DNA of 8,985 nucleotides from Pseudomonadota bacterium. GTDB lineage: Bacteria > Pseudomonadota > Gammaproteobacteria > Halothiobacillales > Halothiobacillaceae. A model generated the notes under the pieces. It was not told the origin of the DNA. It ran no database searches and was given only the letters and a program-made list of their open reading frames with translations. Positions 1 to 6,465 of this stretch are shown here, in pieces (the stretch's first letter is position 1; every line of letters starts with the position of its first letter). Where the stretch lies: contig JAJYPA010000318.1 of the NCBI GenBank assembly GCA_021795795.1, forward strand, positions 1-8,985. Direction: 5' to 3'. A program made the position numbers and the translations under genes.

Positions 1-2
1 CC

Positions 3-809
3 AACCCGGAAGGGCGGGATTTCGTGGTCGGGGATTTGCACGGCTGCCGCGCGATGCTGGATACGCTTCTGGCCCACGCGCGTTTTGATCTTGCCAAAGA
101 CCGCCTGTTTTCCGTGGGTGATCTGGCGGATCGCGGCCCGGATTCTATGGGATGTCTGGAGTTGCTCCAGGAATCATGGTTTTTCCCGGTGCTCGGAAAT
201 CACGATGCGATGCTTCTGGCATTCTGGTTACCCGGTGGCGGGGATGCGCGACAGGAGGATTACCGTTATGCGTTCAAAAGTAATCCGGGGACGGATTGGG
301 CTTTCCATGAACGTGAATCATCCTCTCGGTATATCCCCCTGCTCATGCAAATGCCCTTCATTCGTATCGTGGGTGAGGATGCGCAACGCTTCCAAATCCT
401 GCATGCGGAGCGACGAGACAACGATACGGCCAAATTTCTCTCGGATGCCGATCTGGATGATCCACGGCCGGAAGTCTGGGACCACCATCATTTTATCCAG
501 GGCTTCGACGATATTGGCGACTGGCGCGATCATCTGCTTTGGGGATGCAGCTACATCAATGCCCGTCAACCACTCATGTTCAAACGCTTGGCGAGCATAG
601 ATTTCACCGGCCACACCACCGCCGTACACGCAAAAATTCCCGATGCGGTGATACAGATTGGTCACCAGGTGTACCTCGATTCTGGTGCCTTTGCCGCCCG
701 CGAAGAATCACTCGCGGGCTTGACCTTGTGGTGCGTAGGAGAAGATCGCGGCTGGCGTCTGTTGGGAAATGGCCGGATTCTGGACTGCCGGAGGCTGACC
801 GGGGGATAA
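3..809 (+). CDS. PPP-family serine/threonine protein phosphatase (lambda/PrpA type), 5' end outside window
   Basis: The frame is open to the window edge, and the residues before the first possible start (GTG at 24) read NPEGRDFV, which normally precede the first metal-binding motif in this family. I therefore call it 5'-truncated rather than starting at 24. Counting from the GTG at 24, the metallophosphatase signatures appear in order: GDLHG (residues 4-8), GDLADRGPDS (about 32-41) and GNHDAM (58-63), followed by later histidines in LHAE (about 126-129) and FTGHTT (194-199) and a C-terminal LDSGA. Known family members use two divalent metals to hydrolyse phosphoserine, phosphothreonine or phosphotyrosine esters in the cytoplasm. 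The role here is unknown. It lies directly before the first cargo repeat and may belong to the same element as the secretion genes. Family assignment is firm; substrate is not. Confidence 0.9.
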   Translation, partial: NPEGRDFVVGDLHGCRAMLDTLLAHARFDLAKDRLFSVGDLADRGPDSMGCLELLQESWFFPVLGNHDAMLLAFWLPGGGDARQEDYRYAFKSNPGTDWAFHERESSSRYIPLLMQMPFIRIVGEDAQRFQILHAERRDNDTAKFLSDADLDDPRPEVWDHHHFIQGFDDIGDWRDHLLWGCSYINARQPLMFKRLASIDFTGHTTAVHAKIPDAVIQIGHQVYLDSGAFAAREESLAGLTLWCVGEDRGWRLLGNGRILDCRRLTGG

Positions 810-812
810 CGT

Positions 813-926
813 CAACGTTTGCGGCACCAAAGGTACAGAGACTTTTTGCGATCAGGAGAAGGATATGAAAGACAAGCAAAATCGGTGGACGGAAGTTTGC
901 CGGCTGCCCAGGAGATGCTTATCTAA
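813..926 (+). repeat. Repeat R1: leader with TGCGGCACCA core, RBS and N-terminal coding segment
   Basis: This is a 114-bp imperfect direct repeat of 1774-1883 (R2), starting 4 nt after the phosphatase stop. It holds the core TTGCGGCACCAAAGG (from 819), a strong ribosome-binding site AGGAGAAGG (854-862), the ATG at 865 and about 20 codons. The section 819 to about 890 also matches the leader and first codons of the IcmX/TraW-like gene (R3, 2627-2698). Beyond that point only R1 and R2 match. A 4-nt gap inside the coding part distinguishes R2 from R1. Function is unknown; its position suggests a 5' leader or operator. Confidence 0.85.
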
Positions 927-1119
927 TCCGTTTTGGCGGGACTTAATAGTATCAGATTCAAGAAAATTCGAGGGGATTCGTATAATTATTGTATCAATAA
1001 TTATTTATTTTCCTATATATTTTTTTATGATGCCGTTAGGACACATGAATCGATTGGTAGGTACTGGTTTTTATGTCGGAATTTGTCTATTTTGGATCTT
1101 GATGGCATTCTTTGGATAA
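865..1119 (+). CDS. Small two-pass membrane protein, cargo of repeat R1 (unknown function)
   Basis: This 84-aa frame starts at the repeat's own ATG, 2 nt after a strong AGGAGAAGG element (the AGGAG itself is 6 nt upstream). The first ~21 residues (MKDKQNRW then a basic RLPRRCLSN segment) come from the repeat. The rest is AT-rich and has two hydrophobic segments, about residues 39-58 and 66-83. The start resembles MKGKQKRW of the IcmX/TraW-like protein at 2673, so the gene looks like a fusion of a conserved start region to foreign sequence. It overlaps the convergent gene at 1087-1698 by 33 nt at the 3' end. I do not recognise the family. A small inner-membrane protein is plausible, but a chance reading frame in AT-rich DNA cannot be excluded. 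Confidence 0.5.
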   Translation: MKDKQNRWTEVCRLPRRCLSNPFWRDLIVSDSRKFEGIRIIIVSIIIYFPIYFFMMPLGHMNRLVGTGFYVGICLFWILMAFFG

Positions 1120-1698
1120 AAATAGTTTCGCGGCGTAATATTCTGGAGAATATATAAACCATATTAGAAGAAAGAGTAGGCTTGTAAAAATAGAATAAAG
1201 AAAAAAAGATTTATGTGTATAAAGAAAACATGCATATGATAACATTAAAAATAATCCGAATCCGAAATAATAAATGCTCCAAGCCAAAACTTCTTTCTTG
1301 AGGTTCTCTCGCTTTATCAAAAGAACATATTTACCGTGATCAAATTTTATTTTGCCAAAGGCTTTTATTCGCAATCTTACATCTGCAAGCGGCGATGGTG
1401 AACTAACCAGAAACTTTATTTCTTCCAATGAAAGTTGCATCCCGAATATTGTTTCAAACTGATACTCGACTAACAGTCGATCGTATGGCTTATCTCGTTC
1501 AAGTACCTGTAACATGGACTGCAAAAGATCAACCTGTGATTTCTTGGTCCCAAAACTTACGTTCTTTACTTTTTCCTGCAACGAATACAATCCCCATCCA
1601 GATGCGATGACGCTTATGGTTCCGCCAACCCAATTAAACAAAAGGTGGTGAATGATAGTGATGAGCCAAGGCTGATGAGCGACGACATTAGTAACCAT
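1087..1698 (-). CDS. Three-pass membrane protein of unknown function (AT-rich cargo)
   Basis: The 203-aa product has a hydrophobic segment near the N terminus (about 20-40), a mostly polar central region (about 41-135) with an LLQSMLQVLERDK helix-like stretch, then two adjacent membrane segments (about 138-160 and 164-184) and a short polar tail. The layout suggests an inner-membrane protein with a soluble domain. I do not recognise the family. The DNA is strongly AT-rich compared with the flanking phosphatase and secretion genes, a sign of separate origin. The gene runs against the conjugation operon, and a recognisable ribosome-binding site before the start is weak. It lies wholly between repeats R1 and R2. 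A role in exclusion or immunity is conceivable only from location and membrane topology. Confidence 0.7.
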   Translation of the reverse strand: MVTNVVAHQPWLITIIHHLLFNWVGGTISVIASGWGLYSLQEKVKNVSFGTKKSQVDLLQSMLQVLERDKPYDRLLVEYQFETIFGMQLSLEEIKFLVSSPSPLADVRLRIKAFGKIKFDHGKYVLLIKRENLKKEVLAWSIYYFGFGLFLMLSYACFLYTHKSFFLYSIFTSLLFLLIWFIYSPEYYAAKLFLSKECHQDPK

Positions 1699-1773
1699 GT
1701 AAAAAGCCTATCACAAAGACTCACTAGGCACCAGAACGCCACTAAGCCTTCCAGAGACTAGTTCTGATCATCA
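1699..1773. other. Short intergenic stretch upstream of the minus-strand membrane protein gene
   Basis: This 75-bp stretch must hold the promoter of the minus-strand gene starting at 1698 unless that promoter lies within R2. I see a loose inverted repeat, CAGAAC at 1732-1737 against GTTCTG at 1761-1766, separated by 23 nt, which could be an operator half-site pair or chance. No convincing sigma70 -35/-10 pair is visible. Confidence 0.25.
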
Positions 1774-1883
1774 CAACGCTTGCGGCACCAAAGGTATAGA
1801 GGTTTTGACGACCAGGAGAAGGACATGGGAGATATGCAAGGTGGACGGGAGTATACCGACTGCCCAAGAGATGCTTGTCTAAC
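1774..1883 (+). repeat. Repeat R2: second copy of the leader and N-terminal segment
   Basis: This is a 110-bp copy of R1 (813-926), with its core 961 bp downstream of R1's. It carries the same core (TTGCGGCACCAAAGG from 1780), a ribosome-binding site AGGAGAAGG and an ATG at 1825, 45 nt after the core begins. Compared with R1 it lacks 4 nt shortly after the ATG (around 1836-1839). That shift moves the ATG out of frame with the downstream gene, although the rest of the coding segment still aligns codon by codon with R1 (RLPKRCLSN against RLPRRCLSN). Confidence 0.85.
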
Positions 1884-1908
1884 ACTTGTTGTTTTTTCCC
1901 GACGATAA
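1825..1908 (+). CDS. 27-codon leader peptide in R2, probably the frameshifted start of the downstream gene
   Basis: The ATG of R2 sits behind a strong AGGAG-type site at 6-nt spacing, but reads only 27 residues (MGDMQGGREYTDCPRDACL...) to a TAA at 1906-1908. The stop is 11 nt before the ATG at 1920 that is in frame with the 187-aa cargo gene. Translation of this short frame could couple to the downstream start. Alternatively it is simply debris of a fusion broken by the 4-nt deletion. No functional motif is seen. Confidence 0.35.
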   Translation: MGDMQGGREYTDCPRDACLTLVVFSRR

Positions 1909-1919
1909 AGCGTCTGAAT

Positions 1920-2483
1920 ATGTTGTGCCGAGCATGCCGTTCTAAGCGAGAACAACTTTCTCTGTTCTGCGGTATAGATTTTCAGAAAAAGATGTTTGCC
2001 AAAGAATGCGGCGAGTTGGAAAATATTATCATGGGCCGTGATACCACGTTTCGCTTGCTTTCCGTTGAAGATCGATGCGAAAGAATTGACGATTTGAAAC
2101 GATTTGTCTTGCCGGAGCTGCTTGAAGATCATTTGCTAATGATCGCACCGGTCGATCATGACCGAAACCTCGTGATGCACGCATATACCTCACGCGAAAT
2201 TGATGCGGAAATTTTGCGAATCACAAGTTGCGGCGTGAGAGTAAAAAGCAGCAAGAACGATACGAAAAGAGTAGATTTATCGTGGGAAACAAAAGACATG
2301 CGCTGGCGTAGGCAGCGTTTGGTTAATGTGTTTGCGAGAATAGCATTAAAACAAAAAGGGATATCCTTTCGTGATGTATCATTCAGCCAAATAAAATCCG
2401 AGTTTCTCCAACAAGTCAAAAGGGGTAGATGTCAGGATTATGGGGAAGTATTGCAGTTGATTGGACTGGTCAGGCTCCGGTAA
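1920..2483 (+). CDS. Soluble 187-aa protein of unknown function with N-terminal CxxC (cargo of R2)
   Basis: I prefer the ATG at 1920 (MLCRACRSKR, 187 aa). The frame is also open upstream, through a TTG at 1875 and into R2, where it matches the N-terminal segment encoded by R1. No good ribosome-binding site precedes either start, so translation may be coupled to the 27-codon leader ending at 1908. The protein has no membrane segment. It has cysteines at 3, 6, 17 and 30 that could form a small metal site. The rest is rich in charged residues, with a basic DMRWRRQRL stretch near 126-134 that could bind nucleic acid. Base composition is AT-rich relative to the secretion genes. I do not recognise the family. 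Confidence 0.65.
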   Translation: MLCRACRSKREQLSLFCGIDFQKKMFAKECGELENIIMGRDTTFRLLSVEDRCERIDDLKRFVLPELLEDHLLMIAPVDHDRNLVMHAYTSREIDAEILRITSCGVRVKSSKNDTKRVDLSWETKDMRWRRQRLVNVFARIALKQKGISFRDVSFSQIKSEFLQQVKRGRCQDYGEVLQLIGLVRLR

Positions 2484-2672
2484 CACTATTATTTTCATTT
2501 TTCGTTCGATTGATGTTCCCGGCAACAAGCCTTGCCTTGTGCGCCCCTGTCGTCTGGAGTCCTTCGCCGCCAAGGGTTTCCAACCCTGAAAGACTGCGGC
2601 ACCAAGGATACAGGGTTCCCGCAAACCTTGCGGCACCAAGGGTGCAGAGGCTTTGACGACCAGGAGAAGGAC
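2484..2672 (+). promoter_or_regulatory. Leader region of the secretion operon with stacked repeat cores
   Basis: This intergenic stretch precedes the IcmX/TraW-like gene. It contains a perfect 6-bp hairpin with a 3-nt loop (AGGGTT 2573-2578, AACCCT 2582-2587), then two tandem cores, R3a and R3b, about 34 bp apart, and the ribosome-binding site AGGAG at 2662-2666. Between the cores lies a small inverted repeat, GCAA-ACC-TTGC (2621-2631). R3b itself can form GCACC-AAG-GGTGC. The stacked short palindromes suggest a structured 5' leader or operator. I cannot place a sigma70 promoter with confidence. Confidence 0.5.
2594..2615 (+). repeat. Repeat core R3a (tandem upstream copy)
   Basis: This is an extra copy of the core, CTGCGGCACCAAGGATACAG, starting 34 bp before R3b. 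It is the only copy of the six not placed 43-52 nt before a start codon; the next start is 79 nt away. It lacks the ribosome-binding-site part of the longer repeat. Confidence 0.75.
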
Positions 2673-2698
2673 ATGAAAGGCAAGCAAAAGCGATGGGT
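2627..2698 (+). repeat. Repeat R3b: leader, RBS and first codons of the IcmX/TraW-like gene
   Basis: The core TTGCGGCACCAAGGG begins at 2628, and the following 60 bp, including GACGACCAGGAGAAGGAC, is almost identical to R2. After the ATG at 2673 it matches R1 better (MKGKQKRW against MKDKQNRW). Similarity to R1 and R2 stops near 2698. Because R3 leads into an intact backbone gene, it is the likely parental copy from which the leader parts of R1 and R2 derive. Confidence 0.85.
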
Positions 2699-3932
2699 GG
2701 GTCTGGCGGTCAGTCTGACGCTGGTGAGCGGTTCGGCATGGGCCATCGGAATGCCCATGCCTACCCCCAATGCCGTCGGCGGTGGCGCCAGCGTGTATGG
2801 GCAGTTCGTCTATGGTACCGGTACCGTCGCCACCACGCCCCCGGACTTGGCCACCAGCATGAATATCCAGCAACTGGAAGATGCGCTGATCCTGGATAAT
2901 AACGGAATATATAGTTACCACCTGAAACCGCTCATCATGGCCGAAGGATCGAAAAACCGGGCAGCGAACAAGACCTTTATGCAGGCGCTCATGATGCACA
3001 TGAACGCCATGGCCAAGGCGCAGCAGGAAGCCAAGGCCCGGCTGTTCGAGACGCAAAATTCGCAAATGCCGCCCTCGATGCCCTGCGCGAGCAGTACCTG
3101 TACCGGGCAGACGACCATGGCTCACGCGGTGGCCGGAGGTTCCGGCGTCTTCGGCCTGCAAAACAACATCAGCGGGTACACGCCGCTGAGTGCCACCATC
3201 GACGAAAATCTGGTGTCCCAGGCGAGCGCCCGGCAACCGTTGAAAACCTACGCCGTGCAATGCACGAGTTTTGCATCGGCCAAGGAAATTGCCGATGGCG
3301 TTTGTCCGGACCCTACCAGCGCCACCCCCAATCTCGACATTTTGGGCAGCACCCTGCTGGATATACAACCCGTCGGACACGACGAAACCAATCTGACGCT
3401 GGACAATCAGGCGCTCAATCAGTTGGTCTCCAATCTGGTGCAGGCTCCTCCCGTCGGCAAGCGTCACAGGGCGTATTACAAGACCCTCGCGGGACAGGCC
3501 CAGGAAGGCAAGATGTTCTCGACGCGGGCGCGGGTTTCCCTGTCGCGTACCGTACTGGCGCAAATCGTCGCCATGAACACCCAGAACACGGGGTTCGGCA
3601 CGACTTTCGCCAAAGCCCTCAATAAAAAACTGATCGTGCCCACGCCCCTTGCGGCCAACGCCTCGCTCATGCAGGCATTGGCCTGGGAGGATCAGGCCAC
3701 CTACGGCAATCGCAAGTGGTATCAGATGATCGCATCGATGAGCAAGTCCGCCCTCGCCAAGGAGCGCGTCATTCTGCAGGCGCAGCAATTGCAGTACCAG
3801 TTTATCGCCTTCAAGGAACGTACCAATATCGAGGCGCTGCTGGCGACCCTGCTGGCGGAAAAAACCGACAGGATTCAGAAGCAGGTCAACCGCTCCATCG
3901 TGGGCAATGTGGCCAGCGGTCCGGCCAATTGA
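2673..3932 (+). CDS. Secreted conjugal transfer protein, probable IcmX/TraW homologue
   Basis: The 419-aa product starts with a clear Sec signal peptide: a basic start (MKGKQKRW), a hydrophobic core (about 9-20), and a likely cut after AWA at 22-24. I chose ATG 2673 because AGGAG lies 6 nt upstream and the signal peptide begins there; the frame upstream only passes through the repeat region. The mature part has four cysteines (138, 143, 197, 211) that could pair in the periplasm, and a C-terminal helical Q/A/E-rich region (about 360-405). It has no internal membrane span. It lies two genes before a DotA/TraY gene. In IncI plasmids and Legionella, the periplasmic protein encoded near TraY/DotA is TraW/IcmX, so that is my best guess from location, size and export signal rather than a clear motif. 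Confidence 0.6.
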   Translation: MKGKQKRWVGLAVSLTLVSGSAWAIGMPMPTPNAVGGGASVYGQFVYGTGTVATTPPDLATSMNIQQLEDALILDNNGIYSYHLKPLIMAEGSKNRAANKTFMQALMMHMNAMAKAQQEAKARLFETQNSQMPPSMPCASSTCTGQTTMAHAVAGGSGVFGLQNNISGYTPLSATIDENLVSQASARQPLKTYAVQCTSFASAKEIADGVCPDPTSATPNLDILGSTLLDIQPVGHDETNLTLDNQALNQLVSNLVQAPPVGKRHRAYYKTLAGQAQEGKMFSTRARVSLSRTVLAQIVAMNTQNTGFGTTFAKALNKKLIVPTPLAANASLMQALAWEDQATYGNRKWYQMIASMSKSALAKERVILQAQQLQYQFIAFKERTNIEALLATLLAEKTDRIQKQVNRSIVGNVASGPAN

Positions 3933-3945
3933 TGGGAGAACTCCA

Positions 3946-4215
3946 ATGGAACACGATTATTTTCAACCGGAAACGCAGGACTGCCGCCTGCAAGACTGCC
4001 GTCCGCAGGACAGCCGTCCGCAGGACATCCAGGATCACGACGTGGATCTCACCGACGACATAGTAACCGATCAATCGATGCAGGCTTTGCATCTGCCGCC
4101 CGGCCTGGACCTGCTGTTCCAGATGCTGGACGAGATGTCGGACGGGTTCATACCGCCGTCTGCGGAAAAAGCGACCCCGACGCCGTATTATCGCACACCC
4201 TCTTTGGGGAGCTAA
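3946..4215 (+). CDS. Small acidic protein with Gln-Asp-rich 5-residue repeats
   Basis: The 89-aa frame starts at ATG 3946, with GGGAG 7 nt upstream, 13 nt after the preceding stop. Residues 11-30 are four 5-residue units (QDCRL, QDCRP, QDSRP, QDIQD) encoded by a 15-bp tandem repeat. An acidic stretch and a PPGLDLLFQMLDEMSDGF segment (about 51-68) that looks helical follow. There is no signal peptide or membrane span, so it should be cytosolic. Its end holds the GGGGA ribosome-binding site of the DotA/TraY gene, which implies translational coupling. In IncI systems TraX (IcmV) sits between TraW and TraY, but that family has membrane segments, which this protein lacks, so I do not call it TraX. 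Function is unknown. Confidence 0.75.
   Translation: MEHDYFQPETQDCRLQDCRPQDSRPQDIQDHDVDLTDDIVTDQSMQALHLPPGLDLLFQMLDEMSDGFIPPSAEKATPTPYYRTPSLGS
3976..4035 (+). repeat. 15-bp in-frame tandem repeat, three full units plus one degenerate
   Basis: Units run 3976-3990, 3991-4005, 4006-4020 and a diverged 4021-4035. They encode QDCRL, QDCRP, QDSRP and QDIQD. A multiple of three keeps the frame, so copy number can change by slippage without breaking the gene. Confidence 0.85.
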
Positions 4216-4218
4216 AAA

Positions 4219-6459
4219 ATGCGCACCCGCACCTATTGGGCGTTTCTGCTGCTGTTTTTTGTGAGCCAGGCCGCGTGGGCCGGCGGTCTGGGCATCGCCC
4301 CCGCCAGTCATGACCTGTTCGGGCAAATGCTGGAACAGATCGTCGGCAACCAGGTGATTCCCACGGTGGCCGGCATCACCAAGGCGCAGGTCGATGTGTG
4401 GACGGGTTCCATCGTCAGCATCCTGGCCTGGATCAATTCCACGGTGCTCTTTATCGGCGGGGTGCTGGCCAGCTACACCATTTTCGGTTCGATTATCAAG
4501 ACGGCGCGATCCGGCGAGGTCATGGGCAACTGGAACGAACACACCATCCCGGTGCGCACCCTCATGGGTGCCGCGGTACTGCTGCCCGTTCCGGGATTCG
4601 CCGGATTGTCGGCCATCCAGGTCATCGTGATCTGGCTGTTCAGTTTCGTCGGTATCGGGATCGCGGATACCGGCTGGAACGTCATCGTGCCCAATATCGT
4701 CAACAACTCCCTGGGCGAACTGGTCGTGCCTCGGCAAAACATCCGGGAATTGGCCGGATCGGTCCTGGAGGCGCAGGTCTGCGAGCGTGCGGTCAACACC
4801 GCGACCACCCATTATCATCTGGGCGATCTCATCAGCCGGAGCGGACCTACGACCGAAGTGCTGGCGGATGTGGGCAAAACGCTGGTGGACAATCCGGCGG
4901 AACTCTTGCCCGGCATGTCCAGTCTCGTCACCGGGTATTATGTGCCTGCCTACGACAGCTACGTATGGGGAACGACAGACGCTTCCGAATTGTCGCAATT
5001 CTCGCCGATCATTCCCGCAGCCGGATTGACCGACGTTTGCGGTCGACTGTCCTGGGAAAGCAGCCTGAAATATGTCCCCCCGGTGGGCGGTGCGTCGGAA
5101 AGCACCGGTTCACAACTGCGCGGGGCCATTTACAAGGCAGACACCCAGGCGCTACCCACCCTGCTTTCCTCCACGGGCGGGATAGCCACCATCATAGGGA
5201 ATGACCAGACCCCATCCTCGGCGGACTGGAACAGCGCCATCGACGCGTATGACACCGCGCTGACCACGGCGGCGAGCGCCCAGGCGCAACAGGTGTTTGC
5301 CGCAGGCATCAAAAGATATGCCGCGTCCGCGCAAAAATACGGTTTCGCCACCGCCGGGGAATGGTTCTGGAAGATCAACCAGTGGAATCAGGCGGCGGAA
5401 GAAGCCCTGAATCAGTCCACGTCCGGGAATTTCGTGGGGCCGTCCTGGGGACAGTTTGCCGGAGATCTGTTCAGTTCGCATTATCGGTCGGAAATGAAAC
5501 GGGTGGACGATTTCGTGGACAGCGCGCACTCGACCGGACTGGACGCCAGCGGTCAGCCCAATCCCACGGAAGGCGGATCGGGAACACTGGGCGCACTGTT
5601 CAGCAAGGCCGGCGTGGATACGGTGGAAGGCATCGTGCAAGCTCCCGGTGGACAGAATCCCATCGAACACGTACAGGCCATCGGCACGGCGATGGAAGTC
5701 TTCGCCGGCGCGATTTTTGCGCTGGCACTGGTGGCCATTGGTGTCGGTGCGGGCGTCGATCATTCCGCCCTGGGATGGGTCGGTGGGGCGGCGGGTGGAA
5801 AGGTGGGCGTCGTATTAGGTGGTCTTGCCATGCACCTGGCCATGTGGATTTTCGGCATCGGCTATCTGCTCTCGTTTTTCGTCCCGCTCATTCCTTACCT
5901 GATCTGGACCATCACGCTGCTGACCACGGCGATTCTTTTTGTGGAACTGGTGTCCGCCTCGCCGATCTGGGCCGTCATGCACATGCATCCGGAGGGTCAT
6001 GAATTTTTCGGTTATGGTTCCACCGGCTACCTGCTGGCCACGAGCATCGTGTTCCGGCCCCTGCTGATGCTGGTCGGTTTTCTCGCGGGAACCGGCCTGA
6101 CCTATGCCTTCGCCTGGATTCTGAACGCGACCCTGGGCAATGCCGTGCTGTCGGCCATGACCAACAGCGGGGGAGGATTCATGGGACCGATGGATTTCCT
6201 GGGCATGGCGGTTCTGTACACGTCGTTTCTGATTATCGCCACCTGGAAAAGCTACGAGCTGATTTACCTCATTCCCGACAAGGTGATGCGTTGGGCCGGT
6301 GCTCAGGGCGCGCAGACCGATGATGCCAACCTGAAGCAATCCATGCAGGGGCATGGAGATCAGACACAAAAAGAAAATCTTCCCGGCAGTGCGGTGGGCA
6401 TACACGGAATCGCGTCTGGGAATCCGGTCAAGGGCGGCAAAATCACGCCGCAGGGGTAG
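4219..6459 (+). CDS. traY: DotA/TraY-family polytopic inner-membrane protein of a type IVB secretion/conjugation system
   Basis: The 746-aa product begins with a signal-like segment ending AWA (residues 19-21). It has membrane segments at about 62-92 and 113-150, then a large soluble domain (about 155-485) with cysteines at 188 and 274. A second hydrophobic block follows: 490-512, 530-580, 603-637 and 657-690. The C-terminal half carries DotA/TraY-like sequence: FVPLIPYLIW (554-563), SPIWAVMHMHPEGHE (581-595) and a final IPDKVMRWAG. The length is near IncI TraY and well below Legionella DotA. In those systems the protein is an essential inner-membrane part of the transfer apparatus, and TraY is the target of entry exclusion by ExcA. 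ATG 4219 has GGGGA 8 nt upstream, inside the preceding gene. The stop is 6 nt from the next start. Family assignment is strong; the symbol follows IncI naming. Confidence 0.87.
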   Translation: MRTRTYWAFLLLFFVSQAAWAGGLGIAPASHDLFGQMLEQIVGNQVIPTVAGITKAQVDVWTGSIVSILAWINSTVLFIGGVLASYTIFGSIIKTARSGEVMGNWNEHTIPVRTLMGAAVLLPVPGFAGLSAIQVIVIWLFSFVGIGIADTGWNVIVPNIVNNSLGELVVPRQNIRELAGSVLEAQVCERAVNTATTHYHLGDLISRSGPTTEVLADVGKTLVDNPAELLPGMSSLVTGYYVPAYDSYVWGTTDASELSQFSPIIPAAGLTDVCGRLSWESSLKYVPPVGGASESTGSQLRGAIYKADTQALPTLLSSTGGIATIIGNDQTPSSADWNSAIDAYDTALTTAASAQAQQVFAAGIKRYAASAQKYGFATAGEWFWKINQWNQAAEEALNQSTSGNFVGPSWGQFAGDLFSSHYRSEMKRVDDFVDSAHSTGLDASGQPNPTEGGSGTLGALFSKAGVDTVEGIVQAPGGQNPIEHVQAIGTAMEVFAGAIFALALVAIGVGAGVDHSALGWVGGAAGGKVGVVLGGLAMHLAMWIFGIGYLLSFFVPLIPYLIWTITLLTTAILFVELVSASPIWAVMHMHPEGHEFFGYGSTGYLLATSIVFRPLLMLVGFLAGTGLTYAFAWILNATLGNAVLSAMTNSGGGFMGPMDFLGMAVLYTSFLIIATWKSYELIYLIPDKVMRWAGAQGAQTDDANLKQSMQGHGDQTQKENLPGSAVGIHGIASGNPVKGGKITPQG

Positions 6460-6465
6460 TGATCC

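Noticed and set aside
819..847. Sigma70 promoter inside the repeat (TTGCGG as -35)
   Set aside because: No TATAAT-like hexamer lies 16-18 nt downstream in R1, R2 or R3. The TAYAGA-like hexamer lies too close to the TTGCGG.
2573..2587. Rho-independent terminator after the 187-aa gene
   Set aside because: The hairpin stem is only 6 bp and no T run follows, so it is better read as part of the repeat-rich leader.
813..2698. CRISPR array or IS element ends
   Set aside because: The repeats are three long copies about 850-960 bp apart with genes between them, overlapping coding starts. No short regular spacers, no transposase and no target-site duplication are seen.
2379..3788. Long open frame on the minus strand opposite the IcmX/TraW-like gene
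   Set aside because: It lies antisense to a gene with a signal peptide and ribosome-binding site. The translation is low-complexity, rich in Gly/Arg/His, as expected from the complement of GC-rich codons.
3946..4215. TraX/IcmV assignment for the small gene before traY
   Set aside because: The position fits, but the product is soluble, acidic and repeat-bearing, with no membrane segment.
3886..4998. Long open frame on the minus strand across the small acidic gene and the start of traY
   Set aside because: Composition is dominated by Asp, Arg, His and Gly with no motif, and it is opposed by two well-supported genes.
4398..5204. Plus-strand open frame inside traY
   Set aside because: It is a frame-shifted shadow of traY, full of Arg/Gly/His and without hydrophobic or catalytic motifs.
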